Shown here: one piece after another, positions 7,696-14,957 of the stretch
Numbering within the stretch: position 1 is the first letter of the stretch
How the letters are laid out: every line of letters begins with the position of its first letter
Source of the DNA: an uncultured Collinsella sp.
GTDB taxonomy: Bacteria > Actinomycetota > Coriobacteriia > Coriobacteriales > Coriobacteriaceae
Direction of reading: 5' to 3'
Assembly: GCA_900544205.1 (NCBI GenBank)
Contig: UQUG01000001.1
Location: forward strand, 1 to 64,000
Length of the DNA: 64,000 nucleotides
Translations under genes and position numbers: made by a program
Notes under the pieces: model-generated
What the model was told of the DNA's origin: nothing
Database searches by the model: none
What the model saw: only the letters and a program-made list of their open reading frames with translations

Positions 7696-8578
7696 CGAGA
7701 TTATCGAGTTCAAGGACGATGCGGGCATGCCCGTCAAGTTCACCTCGCAGGACATCCGCGAGCGCCTGTGCCCCAACGCCACCGACAGCGAGCTGGCGCT
7801 GTGCGTGGAGCTTTGCAACCGCCAGCACCTCAACCCGTTCACGCAGGATGTCTACCTCGTCAAGTACGGCAACGCCCCGGCGAGCATCATCACGAACTAC
7901 CAGGTGTTCAACCGCCGCGCGAACAAGCAGCCGAACTACGGCGGCATCGACAGCGGCGTCGTGGTGCTCCGCGACGGCAAGGTCGTCAAGAAGAAGGGCT
8001 CAGCCGTCTACAAGATAATCGGCGAGCAGCTAATCGGCGGATGGGCCGAGGTCAAGTTCACGGACGGCAAGATACCGGCCTACGCCGAGCTGGCGCTCAC
8101 CGACTACAGCACCGGCAAGAGCAACTGGGCGAAGATGCCCGGCGTCATGATCGACAAGTGCGCCAAGGCCGCTGCGTGGCGCCTCGCCTACCCGGGCGAG
8201 TTCCACGGCATGTACGTGAGCGAGGAGATGGACCAGGCGCAGCCGCAGCCGCGCGAGGTGGCCGCCGAGGTCGAGAGCGTCGAGCCCATGGTCGACCTGC
8301 AGCCGGTGCGCGAGCTGTTCAAGCCGTTCATGGCGGCGACCGCGCTCGACAGCGCCGGGGCCATGGCCGCCATCTGCGCCGCCGTGGGCTGCACGTCGGG
8401 CTCCATGCACGACATGACGCTCATGCAGGCGCGCCGCGCGGCCTCGTGGATGGAGGAGGAGATCGCGGCACGCAGGGCACAGCCCGAGCCCGCCGCCCCC
8501 GAGCCGGAGCCCGCGCCCGTCTATGAGCCCGCGCCCGCCGAGTATGCGACCGACGACGACCTGCTGGGAGGCTTCTAA
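7688..8578 (+). CDS. bet: Bet/RecT-family single-strand annealing protein
   Basis: A 296-residue phage recombinase. Residues 15-180 match the Bet/RecT core: DIRERLCPNATDSELALCVELCNRQHLNPFTQDVYLVKYG, TNYQVFNRRANKQPNYGG, and WAKMPGVMIDKCAKAAAWRLAYPGEFHGMYVSEEM. The last third is Ala/Pro/Glu rich, a likely disordered tail. It anneals complementary single strands with SSB, which is encoded nearby (9906-10382). It is coupled to the DUF1351 gene downstream by a 1-base overlap. Confidence 0.92.
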   Translation: MSSEIIEFKDDAGMPVKFTSQDIRERLCPNATDSELALCVELCNRQHLNPFTQDVYLVKYGNAPASIITNYQVFNRRANKQPNYGGIDSGVVVLRDGKVVKKKGSAVYKIIGEQLIGGWAEVKFTDGKIPAYAELALTDYSTGKSNWAKMPGVMIDKCAKAAAWRLAYPGEFHGMYVSEEMDQAQPQPREVAAEVESVEPMVDLQPVRELFKPFMAATALDSAGAMAAICAAVGCTSGSMHDMTLMQARRAASWMEEEIAARRAQPEPAAPEPEPAPVYEPAPAEYATDDDLLGGF

Positions 8579-9564
8579 TGGCAGACGAGGTTTTGGCAGT
8601 CGAGGCCGTGCCGCTCGAGGAGGACTTCGACACGCTGGTGGCGTCGCTCGCCATCGACGACACGCTCGAGGACAAGCTGGCAAAGCTCAAGAAGAACGTG
8701 GACGAGAAGCTGGCGGACTACGTGGACGTCAAGCGCATCGAGAAGGACGAGGACTTCAAGGCGGCGAAGAAGTACCGCGCGGCGGTCAACGACGTGAAGA
8801 AGCCCATCGAGGCGCAGCGCAAGGCCGCGAAGAAGAAGTACAGCGACCTGCTCAAGACGTTCGACAAGACCATCGGCGAGATCACGGCGCCCATCGACAG
8901 GCTCTCCGATGAGTACAAGGCTGAGATCGACCGCTACGACGGCGAGTGCAGGACCCGCCGCCTTACCGCGCTCAAGGGACACTACTACGACCTCGCGGGC
9001 GAGATGGGGCCGCTGGTGCCCTACGAGCGCATCGCCGACGACAGGTGGCTCAACGCGAGCTTCGGCGAGGTCAAGGCCAAGAACATCATCGAGCGCCGCG
9101 TGGACGAGCTCCTGCACCAGTTCAAGTTCGTCAACGGGCTCGATTACGCCGACGAGGACGAGAAGGCGTGGGCCGTGGCGTGGTGGACGAGGACGCTGCC
9201 AATGGACTCGGGCGAGGTGGCGGCGGCTGTCGCCGCGCACCGCGAGGAGGTAGCAAAGGCCGCCGCGCTCGTGTCGACCTACGAGCAGGCGATGGCGCCC
9301 GCACCGGAGCCCGAGCCGGAGCCCGCGCCGCTGCCGCCCGAGCCCGAGCCGATGCCCGCCGATGAACCTGAGCCGCCCTTGGGCGTGCCGAGGTGTGTGC
9401 GGGTGGTCCCGTCGCGCCCCGAGCCGGATGTGGCCGAGGATACAGCCCCAGCACCGCAGAGGGGCTACCGCGTGGTCATCGAGTGCGCCACGGCAGACGA
9501 GCTGCGTCGCGTGAGGGCCGTCATGGTCGACAACGACATTCACGGATACGTCGAGAGGATGTAG
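8578..9564 (+). CDS. DUF1351 family protein, coiled-coil with Pro-rich linker
   Basis: A 328-residue protein usually found beside phage recombinases. Residues 1-130 are helical and highly charged (Lys/Glu/Asp). The middle contains ERIADDRWLNASFGEVKAKNIIERRVDELLHQFKF. A long Pro/Glu linker then leads to a small C-terminal domain (YRVVIECATADELRRVRAVMVDNDI). The family role is unknown, but it always travels with annealing and SSB genes and probably takes part in DNA recombination. Confidence 0.85.
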   Translation: MADEVLAVEAVPLEEDFDTLVASLAIDDTLEDKLAKLKKNVDEKLADYVDVKRIEKDEDFKAAKKYRAAVNDVKKPIEAQRKAAKKKYSDLLKTFDKTIGEITAPIDRLSDEYKAEIDRYDGECRTRRLTALKGHYYDLAGEMGPLVPYERIADDRWLNASFGEVKAKNIIERRVDELLHQFKFVNGLDYADEDEKAWAVAWWTRTLPMDSGEVAAAVAAHREEVAKAAALVSTYEQAMAPAPEPEPEPAPLPPEPEPMPADEPEPPLGVPRCVRVVPSRPEPDVAEDTAPAPQRGYRVVIECATADELRRVRAVMVDNDIHGYVERM

Positions 9565-9567
9565 GAC

Positions 9568-9909
9568 ATGGGAGAGAGCAAACTGCCGCCGACACGAACA
9601 CCAGAGCAGCGCAAGGAGGCGATGGCCAAGGCCGTCCACACGCGCCGCGAGCGCGCCGCGTTCAAGGCCGCCTGCAAGGCGGGCAACATCCCGCCCGAGG
9701 CGGCCATCGAGGCGCCCATCGCGCAGAGGCTCAAGGTCGAGGAGTTCGTCCGCTCGTTCCCGGGCATCGGCACGGTCAAGGCGAAGGTGATCGTCAAGGC
9801 GCTTGACATCCCCGATGGTCGCCGCGTGAGCGGCCTGGGCTACATGCAGGGGCCGCGCCTTGTCGCGTTTATCAAGAACAACATGACCGCGAAGGAGGAC
9901 GGGCAGTGA
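9568..9909 (+). CDS. Actinobacterial integration host factor (mIHF)-like DNA-binding protein
   Basis: 113 residues. After a basic N-terminal helix, the stretch RAAFKAACKAGNIP leads to RLKVEEFVRSFPGIGTVKAKVIVKALDIPDGRRVSGLGYMQ, the helix-two-turn-helix pattern of actinobacterial mIHF, with the Gly-Ile-Gly turn that contacts DNA backbone. Cellular mIHF is a nucleoid protein needed for phage L5 integration (established). A phage copy inside the recombination module, 1 kb or more from integrase, could serve recombination, replication or integration. It also supports an actinobacterial host. Confidence 0.85.
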   Translation: MGESKLPPTRTPEQRKEAMAKAVHTRRERAAFKAACKAGNIPPEAAIEAPIAQRLKVEEFVRSFPGIGTVKAKVIVKALDIPDGRRVSGLGYMQGPRLVAFIKNNMTAKEDGQ

Positions 9910-10382
9910 GCATCAACCGAGTGAACATCAGCGGCAACCTCACCCGCGACCCCGAGCTTCGCGCCACCGCCGGCGGCACGCAGGTCCTGTCCTTTGGCGT
10001 GGCGGTAAACGACCGCCGCCGCAACGCGCAGACGGGCGAGTGGGAGGACTATCCCAACTTCGTCGACTGCACCATGTTCGGCAACCGCGCCGAGGCCGTT
10101 GGCCGTTTCCTCGCCAAGGGGATGAAGGTCGCGATCGAGGGCAAGCTGCGCTACAACTCTTGGGAGCGCGACGGCCAGAAGCGCTCGAAGCTCGAGGTTA
10201 TCGTCGACGAGATCGAGGTCATGGTGCGCCGTGAGGGGCAGACGCAGGCCCAGCCGCAGCAGAGCCTCGCGGACACGGTGCCCGTGCAGCCACAGGCGCA
10301 GGCCGCGCCGCAGTGGAGCGCCCAGCAGGCCTACGCCGCGGTCCCGCAGTCCGAGTTCTACGACGAGGACGTGCCGTTCTGA
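9906..10382 (+). CDS. ssb: Single-stranded DNA-binding protein
   Basis: 158 residues. The OB-fold (1-110) shows INRVNISGNLTRDPELRATAGGTQVLSFGVAVNDRR, FVDCTMFGNRAEAVGRFLAKGMKVAIEGKL and SKLEVIVDEIEVM. A Gln/Ala/Pro linker follows, then the acidic tip ending in EDVPF that docks partner proteins. GTG start overlaps the mIHF gene by 4 bases. Part of the annealing and replication module. Confidence 0.95.
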   Translation: MSINRVNISGNLTRDPELRATAGGTQVLSFGVAVNDRRRNAQTGEWEDYPNFVDCTMFGNRAEAVGRFLAKGMKVAIEGKLRYNSWERDGQKRSKLEVIVDEIEVMVRREGQTQAQPQQSLADTVPVQPQAQAAPQWSAQQAYAAVPQSEFYDEDVPF

Positions 10383-10492
10383 TGAGGCACGTACCCGACA
10401 TCATCCGCGACCACTGGGAGGCGGCCCTGTTCGCCGCCTCCTTCTCCGCGGGTTTCCTGTTCTTCTCTTCGCTTCTATGGGGGTGGTTCTGA
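10382..10492 (+). CDS. Membrane microprotein, 36 residues
   Basis: Its ATG shares one base with the ssb stop and its stop shares one base with the next ATG. A hydrophobic C-terminal half (FAASFSAGFLFFSSLLWGWF) predicts one membrane helix. Function unknown; overlaps on both sides argue that it is a gene. Confidence 0.5.
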   Translation: MRHVPDIIRDHWEAALFAASFSAGFLFFSSLLWGWF

Positions 10493-11298
10493 TGGCCTTC
10501 ACCGTGTTCGACAGCTTCGCCGAGGTCTACGACGACTTCGACGCGAGCGACCCCGAGGACCTGCGCGACCGCGCGATGCTCGCCGACGCGATCATGATGT
10601 ACGGGCTGCACGGCGTCGAGGCCGACCTTCCGAAGCACCTCCGCCGCGTTTTCAAGGCGATGAAGAACGCCATCGACAACTCCAAGGACGCGCGCGGCAG
10701 GGGCGGCAAGGGCGGCCGCCCGCGCAAGAAACCAGTTTCCGACAAACCCGAAACCCCGGTTTCGGAAAGTGAAAACCCTAACCTAACCTACCCTAGCCTG
10801 TCCTGTCCTGAACTGGATTGTGCTGAGCTGTCCTGTGATGGGGGCGATGCCCCCGCCGCGCCGCCCGAGTTCGAGCCGCCGACCCTCGACGAGGCTCGCG
10901 GTTACTTCGGCGCCAACTGCCTGAGCGGCGACCCGGACGCCTTCTGGGCCTACTTCGAGTCGCAGGGCTGGGTCAAGGGCAACGGCCAGCCGGTGAGCAA
11001 CTGGGGCGCCCTCGCGCTCGACTGGTCCAGGCGCCAGAAGCGCATCGACGCCGACGACCGGGCGAGGGGCAAGCCCACCGCCTCGGAGGTCGAGGCTGCC
11101 ACGTTCAAGCCGACGAGGACGCCCGAGCAGACGAGGGCGGAGCTCGAGCGCAGGTGGCGCGAGGAATATCCGGGCATCGACCCGGCGAAGGTGAAGGCCC
11201 CGAGGGGGACGACCGCCGACCCGGTGGCGCTCAAGGCGTACCAGGACGCGCGGCGTCTGCTGGACGCGAGGGCCGCATGCGAGAGGAGGGCGTCATGA
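10492..11298 (+). CDS. Phage replication-associated protein with an internal pentanucleotide array
   Basis: 268 residues. Residues 1-70 resemble the DUF6291-like helical domain of phage replication proteins. A basic linker (GRGGKGGRPRKKP) and a repetitive middle (NPNLTYPSLSCPELDCAELSCD) follow. The C-terminal part contains YFGANCLSGDPDAFWAYFESQGWVKGNGQPVSNWGALALDWSRRQK, typical of replisome-organiser-like phage proteins. The repetitive middle is encoded by a strict 5-bp-period array (10775-10839), which may be an origin. Placement after ssb supports a replication-initiation role; exact function is inferred. Confidence 0.7.
   Translation: MAFTVFDSFAEVYDDFDASDPEDLRDRAMLADAIMMYGLHGVEADLPKHLRRVFKAMKNAIDNSKDARGRGGKGGRPRKKPVSDKPETPVSESENPNLTYPSLSCPELDCAELSCDGGDAPAAPPEFEPPTLDEARGYFGANCLSGDPDAFWAYFESQGWVKGNGQPVSNWGALALDWSRRQKRIDADDRARGKPTASEVEAATFKPTRTPEQTRAELERRWREEYPGIDPAKVKAPRGTTADPVALKAYQDARRLLDARAACERRAS
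10775..10839 (+). repeat. 13-unit pentanucleotide array, candidate replication origin
   Basis: Thirteen consecutive 5-bp units, each starting with A or G and ending with T, most of them xxCCT (AACCT, ACCCT, AGCCT, GTCCT). It lies in-frame within the replication gene. Repeats inside initiator genes are common at phage origins. Confidence 0.5.
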
Positions 11299-11537
11299 GC
11301 TTGGACGCCGAGAGGAGCGAGAACATGGGCAGACCGAAGGGGTCCGCGAGCATCTACGACGACGGGCCGCGCAGCGCCCGCTGCGAGACGTGCGGGTTCT
11401 GCGCCGTGAGCGAGGCAGTCATGACGGCGTCTGGCGAGGGCCGCAAGCGGTACACGTGCATGCGCTGCCCCGACTTCGTGCACGCCACGCAGGGGCTCGC
11501 GAGGTGCAACTACTGGGAGGCGCGACATGAGGGCTGA
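11295..11537 (+). CDS. Small Cys-rich (zinc-finger-like) protein
   Basis: 80 residues. CETCGFC and a later CMRCPDF with a further Cys (ARCNYW) form likely zinc ligands. ATGA overlap with the preceding stop shows coupling; the ATG at 11295 was chosen for that reason. Unknown function. Confidence 0.6.
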   Translation: MSLDAERSENMGRPKGSASIYDDGPRSARCETCGFCAVSEAVMTASGEGRKRYTCMRCPDFVHATQGLARCNYWEARHEG

Positions 11538-11760
11538 GTCGCTGGACAGGCGCGGGGGCTACGTGCTCGTGTGCGGGCAGTGCGGCAGGCGGTTCCGCAC
11601 GGCGTACAGGAACCAGAGGTACTGCTGTGGCTGGTGCGAGAACGTGGCGCACAGGAATGCGAGCAAGCGGCCCGTGGACGTGTACCTCGGCGCGAGGAGC
11701 GAGAGGGGCCGCGAGATCAACGCCATGCGCGCGGCGCTGGCGGAGGGGAGGTGCGTCTGA
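11527..11760 (+). CDS. Small zinc-finger-like protein
   Basis: 77 residues. Two Cys pairs (CGQCGRRFRT and CCGWCENVAHRN) resemble a zinc ribbon found in phage early proteins. It overlaps the genes on both sides (11 bases upstream, 1 base downstream). Confidence 0.6.
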   Translation: MRAESLDRRGGYVLVCGQCGRRFRTAYRNQRYCCGWCENVAHRNASKRPVDVYLGARSERGREINAMRAALAEGRCV

Positions 11761-12062
11761 TGCGGGACGGTTACAGGCTCGCGTTCGGCGCGTTCGACAA
11801 GCCGGATACGCCCAAGGCGCAGGCGCTCAAGCCGCTCGAGGAGGCAGCCGAGGTATTCGGTGCCTGGCAGGATTGCGACGACATGCGCCTCAGCCCGATC
11901 ATGACGGCGCGCATGGCGTAACGCGAGGACCTTATCGACGAGTGCATGGACGTGGTCCAGGCGGTCGTCAACCTGCTCGACGCCGAGGGGTTCACGCAGG
12001 AGGACGTGGACGCGGCAACCGAGCGCTGCAACGAGAGGAACCGAGAGAGGGGACGTTTGTGA
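11760..12062 (+). pseudogene. MazG-like phage protein interrupted by an in-frame TAA
   Basis: The frame from ATG 11760 to TGA 12062 (101 codons) is one continuous protein except for a TAA at 11919-11921 (codon 54). The first part reads KPLEEAAEVFGAWQ and the part after the stop reads REDLIDECMDVVQAVVNLLDAEGF and CNERNRERGR. Together these match short MazG-like nucleotide pyrophosphohydrolase relatives of phages. The downstream gene starts at the final stop as if the full frame were normal. The gene is therefore probably broken by a single base change, or there is a sequence error. Confidence 0.7.
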
Positions 12063-12364
12063 TGGAGACTTTGGATCAGATCAAGGCCGACGCGGTCGAG
12101 GTGTTCCATTTCGACCGCGAGTGCAGACCGCAGGACAGGGCGCACGCCTACCTGGGGAAGTACCGCGTCAGGCGCGGCTACAACGACACGGCGATGCAGG
12201 TCGCGGTGACCGACATGATCGAGCGCGCCTACGAGGCGGGAAGGGCGGAGGTCACCGGCGCGAACCTCGTGCAGAACCTGCGCCGCCAGCTGACGAGCAT
12301 CGAGGCGACCGTCGGGGATGCCATCGACCTGCTCGACGAGAGCGTAATGGGCGGACTGCGATGA
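12062..12364 (+). CDS. Hypothetical phage protein, 100 residues
   Basis: Starts at ATG 12062 overlapping the preceding stop. Helical, with RAHAYLGKYRVRRGYNDTAMQVAVTDMIERAYEAG. No recognised family. Overlaps the next gene by 4 bases. Confidence 0.6.
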   Translation: METLDQIKADAVEVFHFDRECRPQDRAHAYLGKYRVRRGYNDTAMQVAVTDMIERAYEAGRAEVTGANLVQNLRRQLTSIEATVGDAIDLLDESVMGGLR

Positions 12365-12666
12365 GTGACTCGAGGGTCGGCGGCTACCCGATGGGGGTGA
12401 CCGACGCCGCCATTGAGCGCCACTTCGGCGGGGCCTGCGAGCCTAGGATGTGCGGGAACTGCAGGCACTTCTGCGGCAGCGACATCCATGTCGACTACGG
12501 CTACTGCCACCTCGAGTTCGAGCGCGCCTACGACGCGGAGGCGCCCGAGCGCAAGGAAGGGTTCTGGCGCCTGGCGAAGTGGGCTGTGGCGTGGCTCATG
12601 GAGAACCTGCTGTATTGCGAGGACGAGTGCGGCGAGTGCCGCGACTACGAGGAGTTTGGGCTATGA
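12361..12666 (+). CDS. Cys-rich hypothetical protein, 101 residues
   Basis: Contains CEPRMCGNCRHFCG, GYCHLEF and CEDECGECRDYEEFG, the pattern of small phage proteins with a Cys4-type metal site. 4-base overlaps on both sides place it in the same transcript. Confidence 0.65.
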   Translation: MSDSRVGGYPMGVTDAAIERHFGGACEPRMCGNCRHFCGSDIHVDYGYCHLEFERAYDAEAPERKEGFWRLAKWAVAWLMENLLYCEDECGECRDYEEFGL

Positions 12667-13067
12667 GTGTCGAATTGCCAAGAGATGCCGAGGGACGAGA
12701 GATACCTCTAGATACCGTGGCGCTGTTCAACCGTGTCGGGAACGTATATAGCATCGTGCGCTGGACATTCACCACGGACTTTGATTTGAGTGACGGATGG
12801 TCGAACAAATGGCGTGCGATTACCGACCGTGGATTTGCACTCGATCCGGCACTCGTGTACCTCACCACGCCAGACACATGGGAGAAGCTGGAAGAGGACT
12901 TGGGCAGGGGCGCGGACGCGCTGAATTATGAAGCCTGCGCCTATTTTGGCAAAAGCGCGTGCGACTGCTCATCGTGCATTGCCGACAAAGGCGAAACCTG
13001 CGAAAGGGTTGTTATGCGCGACATCGCCGACCGCATCCACAAGCTGAGGGGTGAGGGCGATGCCTAG
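12663..13067 (+). CDS. Hypothetical phage protein, 134 residues
   Basis: ATG 12663 overlaps the preceding stop. No recognised domain; a short Cys cluster (SACDCSSCIADKGETC) may bind metal. From here to about 13570 the DNA is visibly more AT-rich than its neighbours, suggesting separate acquisition. Confidence 0.65.
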   Translation: MSVELPRDAEGREIPLDTVALFNRVGNVYSIVRWTFTTDFDLSDGWSNKWRAITDRGFALDPALVYLTTPDTWEKLEEDLGRGADALNYEACAYFGKSACDCSSCIADKGETCERVVMRDIADRIHKLRGEGDA

Positions 13068-13260
13068 CGATTGTCCCTACTGCGGAAAGCCGCATTTCAA
13101 CTTCGGCGATGACGAAGAGGGAGTCGAGATGTGGATAAATGAGCCAAATGACGGCGAGTATGTCATTGTTGTCGACCCGCCGTTCGCATGGAGCACCCCG
13201 ATTAACTTCTGCCCGTTCTGCGGGCGCAAGCTGGAGAAGGTGAGGACTGATGTTGACTAG
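13060..13260 (+). CDS. Zinc-ribbon protein of Lar-like type, 66 residues
   Basis: CPYCGKPHF near the start and FCPFCGRKLEK near the end form a two-knuckle zinc ribbon. The ATG at 13060 overlaps the preceding gene. Small proteins of this type are often annotated as restriction-alleviation (Lar)-like; function not shown. Confidence 0.6.
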   Translation: MPSDCPYCGKPHFNFGDDEEGVEMWINEPNDGEYVIVVDPPFAWSTPINFCPFCGRKLEKVRTDVD

Positions 13261-13570
13261 CAACCTTGTGCCGTGCTTCGTCCAGTCGTTCAGGACGGAC
13301 TCAAAGACCGGCTACGAGAAAGCACTGCTCGTCGGCGTTTTCGACAAGACGACCACCGATCTCGACTGCTGCATATCCTCGAGCAGCAGGGATACGGGTA
13401 AAACCTGTCAGCCGGTTGCCGTGGTCATGCAAGAGGATGGCCGGCCGCGTGAGGTGAACGTATCGAATGTCATCATCGACGACTCGTATGAAGTGTTCAA
13501 CATGTACTCGTGGACGTTCAACGAGAACGACATAACCGAGCAGCTCGGGTTCCAGCGTAAGGAGGACTGA
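13250..13570 (+). CDS. Hypothetical phage protein, 106 residues
   Basis: Overlaps the genes on both sides. Acidic, with ALLVGVFDKTTTDLDCCI and MYSWTFNENDITEQL. No recognised family. Confidence 0.55.
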   Translation: MLTSNLVPCFVQSFRTDSKTGYEKALLVGVFDKTTTDLDCCISSSSRDTGKTCQPVAVVMQEDGRPREVNVSNVIIDDSYEVFNMYSWTFNENDITEQLGFQRKED

Positions 13571-13755
13571 TGGACGAGATCGAGCTGAAGCCCCGTCCGT
13601 TCTGCGGTGGCGATGCTGAGATGCAGCAGGGCAAGTATCAAGGTCTGCGCACCTTCTACGTGAGCTGCTTGGGATGCTGCGCACGGACGGACCTCGAGTA
13701 CGCCGAGGAGTTCGCCGCAGATCTATGGAATGAAAGGGTGAGCTATGTTGACTAA
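13570..13755 (+). CDS. Lar-like restriction-alleviation family protein with one Cys replaced
   Basis: 61 residues: LKPRPFCGGDAEM, then VSCLGCCART and FAADLWNERV. This is the Lar-family layout (usually LKPCPFCGG ... C..C ... A...WN.R). Where the first Cys is expected there is Arg. Lar proteins help phage or prophage DNA escape type I restriction (established for Rac Lar). Confidence 0.65.
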   Translation: MDEIELKPRPFCGGDAEMQQGKYQGLRTFYVSCLGCCARTDLEYAEEFAADLWNERVSYVD

Positions 13756-14074
13756 ACGAGCGATGATTTCTCAGCCCATGGCCGGCAAGACCGACGAGGA
13801 GATCGCGGAGGCGAGGGACAAGGCGCACGCCAAGCTGCGCGAGATGGGCTACGAGTTCGTAAACACCCTGTTCACCGACGAGTGGTACAGCGACGAGGCC
13901 ATGGAGGAGCGCGGCGTGGTGCGGGTCCCGCTGTGCTATCTCGCCAAGTCGCTCGAGAGCATGAGCCTGTGCCATGCAGCCTACTTCTGCAAAGGCTGGG
14001 AGAACGCACGCGGATGCCGCATCGAGCATGATGCCGCCGTCGCGTACGGGCTTGAGGTTCTGTATGAGGATTAG
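13745..14074 (+). CDS. DUF4406 / nucleoside 2-deoxyribosyltransferase-like protein
   Basis: 109 residues. MISQPMAGKTDEEI at the N-terminus and GCRIEHDAAVAYGLEVLYE at the C-terminus are hallmarks of the DUF4406 branch of the nucleoside deoxyribosyltransferase superfamily. Such phage proteins may act in nucleotide metabolism; substrate unknown. It overlaps the next gene by 11 bases. Confidence 0.75.
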   Translation: MLTKRAMISQPMAGKTDEEIAEARDKAHAKLREMGYEFVNTLFTDEWYSDEAMEERGVVRVPLCYLAKSLESMSLCHAAYFCKGWENARGCRIEHDAAVAYGLEVLYED

Positions 14075-14303
14075 CGATGAAGAGCGCCGCGAGGCCGTAG
14101 AGTTCCTGCGCTCCGGCACGTGCCTATACTTTGCCGAGCATCGGAAAAGGCAGCTCGACTGCACGCGGTGCATGAAGGTGAGCACGATGCTTTTCGGCCA
14201 CTACGATGCGCTTTGCGATTTGGACAGCTGCGGGACCGATGCGTGGCAAAGACTTGCCGACCTCATCGACCGCCCGAGCGAGAATATCGAGCGTCCTCGG
14301 TGA
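14064..14303 (+). CDS. Hypothetical phage protein, 79 residues
   Basis: ATG 14064 lies within the end of the previous gene. LDCTRCMKVSTMLF has a Cys pair. Last gene of the tight early cluster; no family recognised. Confidence 0.55.
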   Translation: MRISDEERREAVEFLRSGTCLYFAEHRKRQLDCTRCMKVSTMLFGHYDALCDLDSCGTDAWQRLADLIDRPSENIERPR

Positions 14304-14364
14304 GTTGGTCCCCGGCGCTTGATAAGGTTCTGCCGTGGCGGGCGAGCTTTAGGGGGGTATGCGA

Positions 14365-14793
14365 ATGGCGTGTAGGCCACCTGTAGAAGATGGGCCAAAA
14401 GGCCCATCTACAAAGTCAACACATCCGTTGAGGGACGAGTTGGCGCTCCGGAAGGGGCGCTCCTCTTACGTCCTGTGGACGGACGAGATGATAAGGCGTA
14501 TGCAGGCGCACCCGGAGCGGACGGCGGCGGAGATCGCGGCTGAGCTGAGGGTGACGCCGAGCGCCGTGAGGCACGCGCGGCAGCGGTACGGGCGCTTTTC
14601 GACCGGAACGGACGGTCTGTGCATCGTGTGCGACGCGCGGCCCGTGTTCGACACGTCGGCGCAGGCGAAGAAGTGGAGGCTGTGCAAGGGGTGCTATCTG
14701 GCGGAGCGGAAGAGACGGCTCGAGGAAGAGGCGGAGAGCAACCGCATACGTCAGGCCGCGCACAGACGTCAGAAGCCAGACGGAGGCGCTTGA
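14365..14793 (+). CDS. Helix-turn-helix plus Cys-motif protein, possible late regulator
   Basis: 142 residues from ATG 14365, which has an AGGGGGGT ribosome site at good spacing. Residues about 35-75 form a DNA-binding helix-turn-helix (TAAEIAAELRVTPSAVRHARQRYG). A Cys motif (CIVCD ... CKGCY) and a charged C-terminus follow. An RNA hairpin (14388-14396 with 14401-14409, AAAA loop) lies inside the 5' end. Another frame just past the stop encodes ALERLAEAIGIKPTKVE-stop, so the C-terminus may be frameshifted. Position before terminase suggests a late-gene regulator or HNH-free packaging accessory. Confidence 0.6.
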   Translation: MACRPPVEDGPKGPSTKSTHPLRDELALRKGRSSYVLWTDEMIRRMQAHPERTAAEIAAELRVTPSAVRHARQRYGRFSTGTDGLCIVCDARPVFDTSAQAKKWRLCKGCYLAERKRRLEEEAESNRIRQAAHRRQKPDGGA

Positions 14794-14843
14794 GAGGCTG
14801 GCCGAGGCAATCGGAATCAAGCCGACCAAGGTCGAGTAGCCGA

Positions 14844-14873
14844 AAGGCCCCGGGAAACCGGGGCCTTTTCTTT
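14844..14873 (+). terminator. Terminator at the end of the early operon
   Basis: A 10-bp perfect stem (14844-14853 with 14858-14867), GAAA loop, followed by TTCTTT. It closes the early transcript just before the packaging module. Confidence 0.85.
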
Positions 14874-14874
14874 A

Positions 14875-14946
14875 AACGTTACCCCCTTTTTACGCTCGTG
14901 GGCAAACGCACGCGCTTGTCCACGTGCGTAAAAAGGTGGGAACGTT
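14875..14946. repeat. Long inverted repeat upstream of terminase, candidate packaging or regulatory site
   Basis: Arms of 27 bases (14875-14901 and 14920-14946) match at 24 positions around an 18-base centre. It begins right after the terminator and ends 11 bases before the small-terminase ATG. Cos and pac sites often lie here. There is no T-tract, so it is not a terminator. Confidence 0.55.
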
Positions 14947-14957
14947 CGCGTTTCCAT

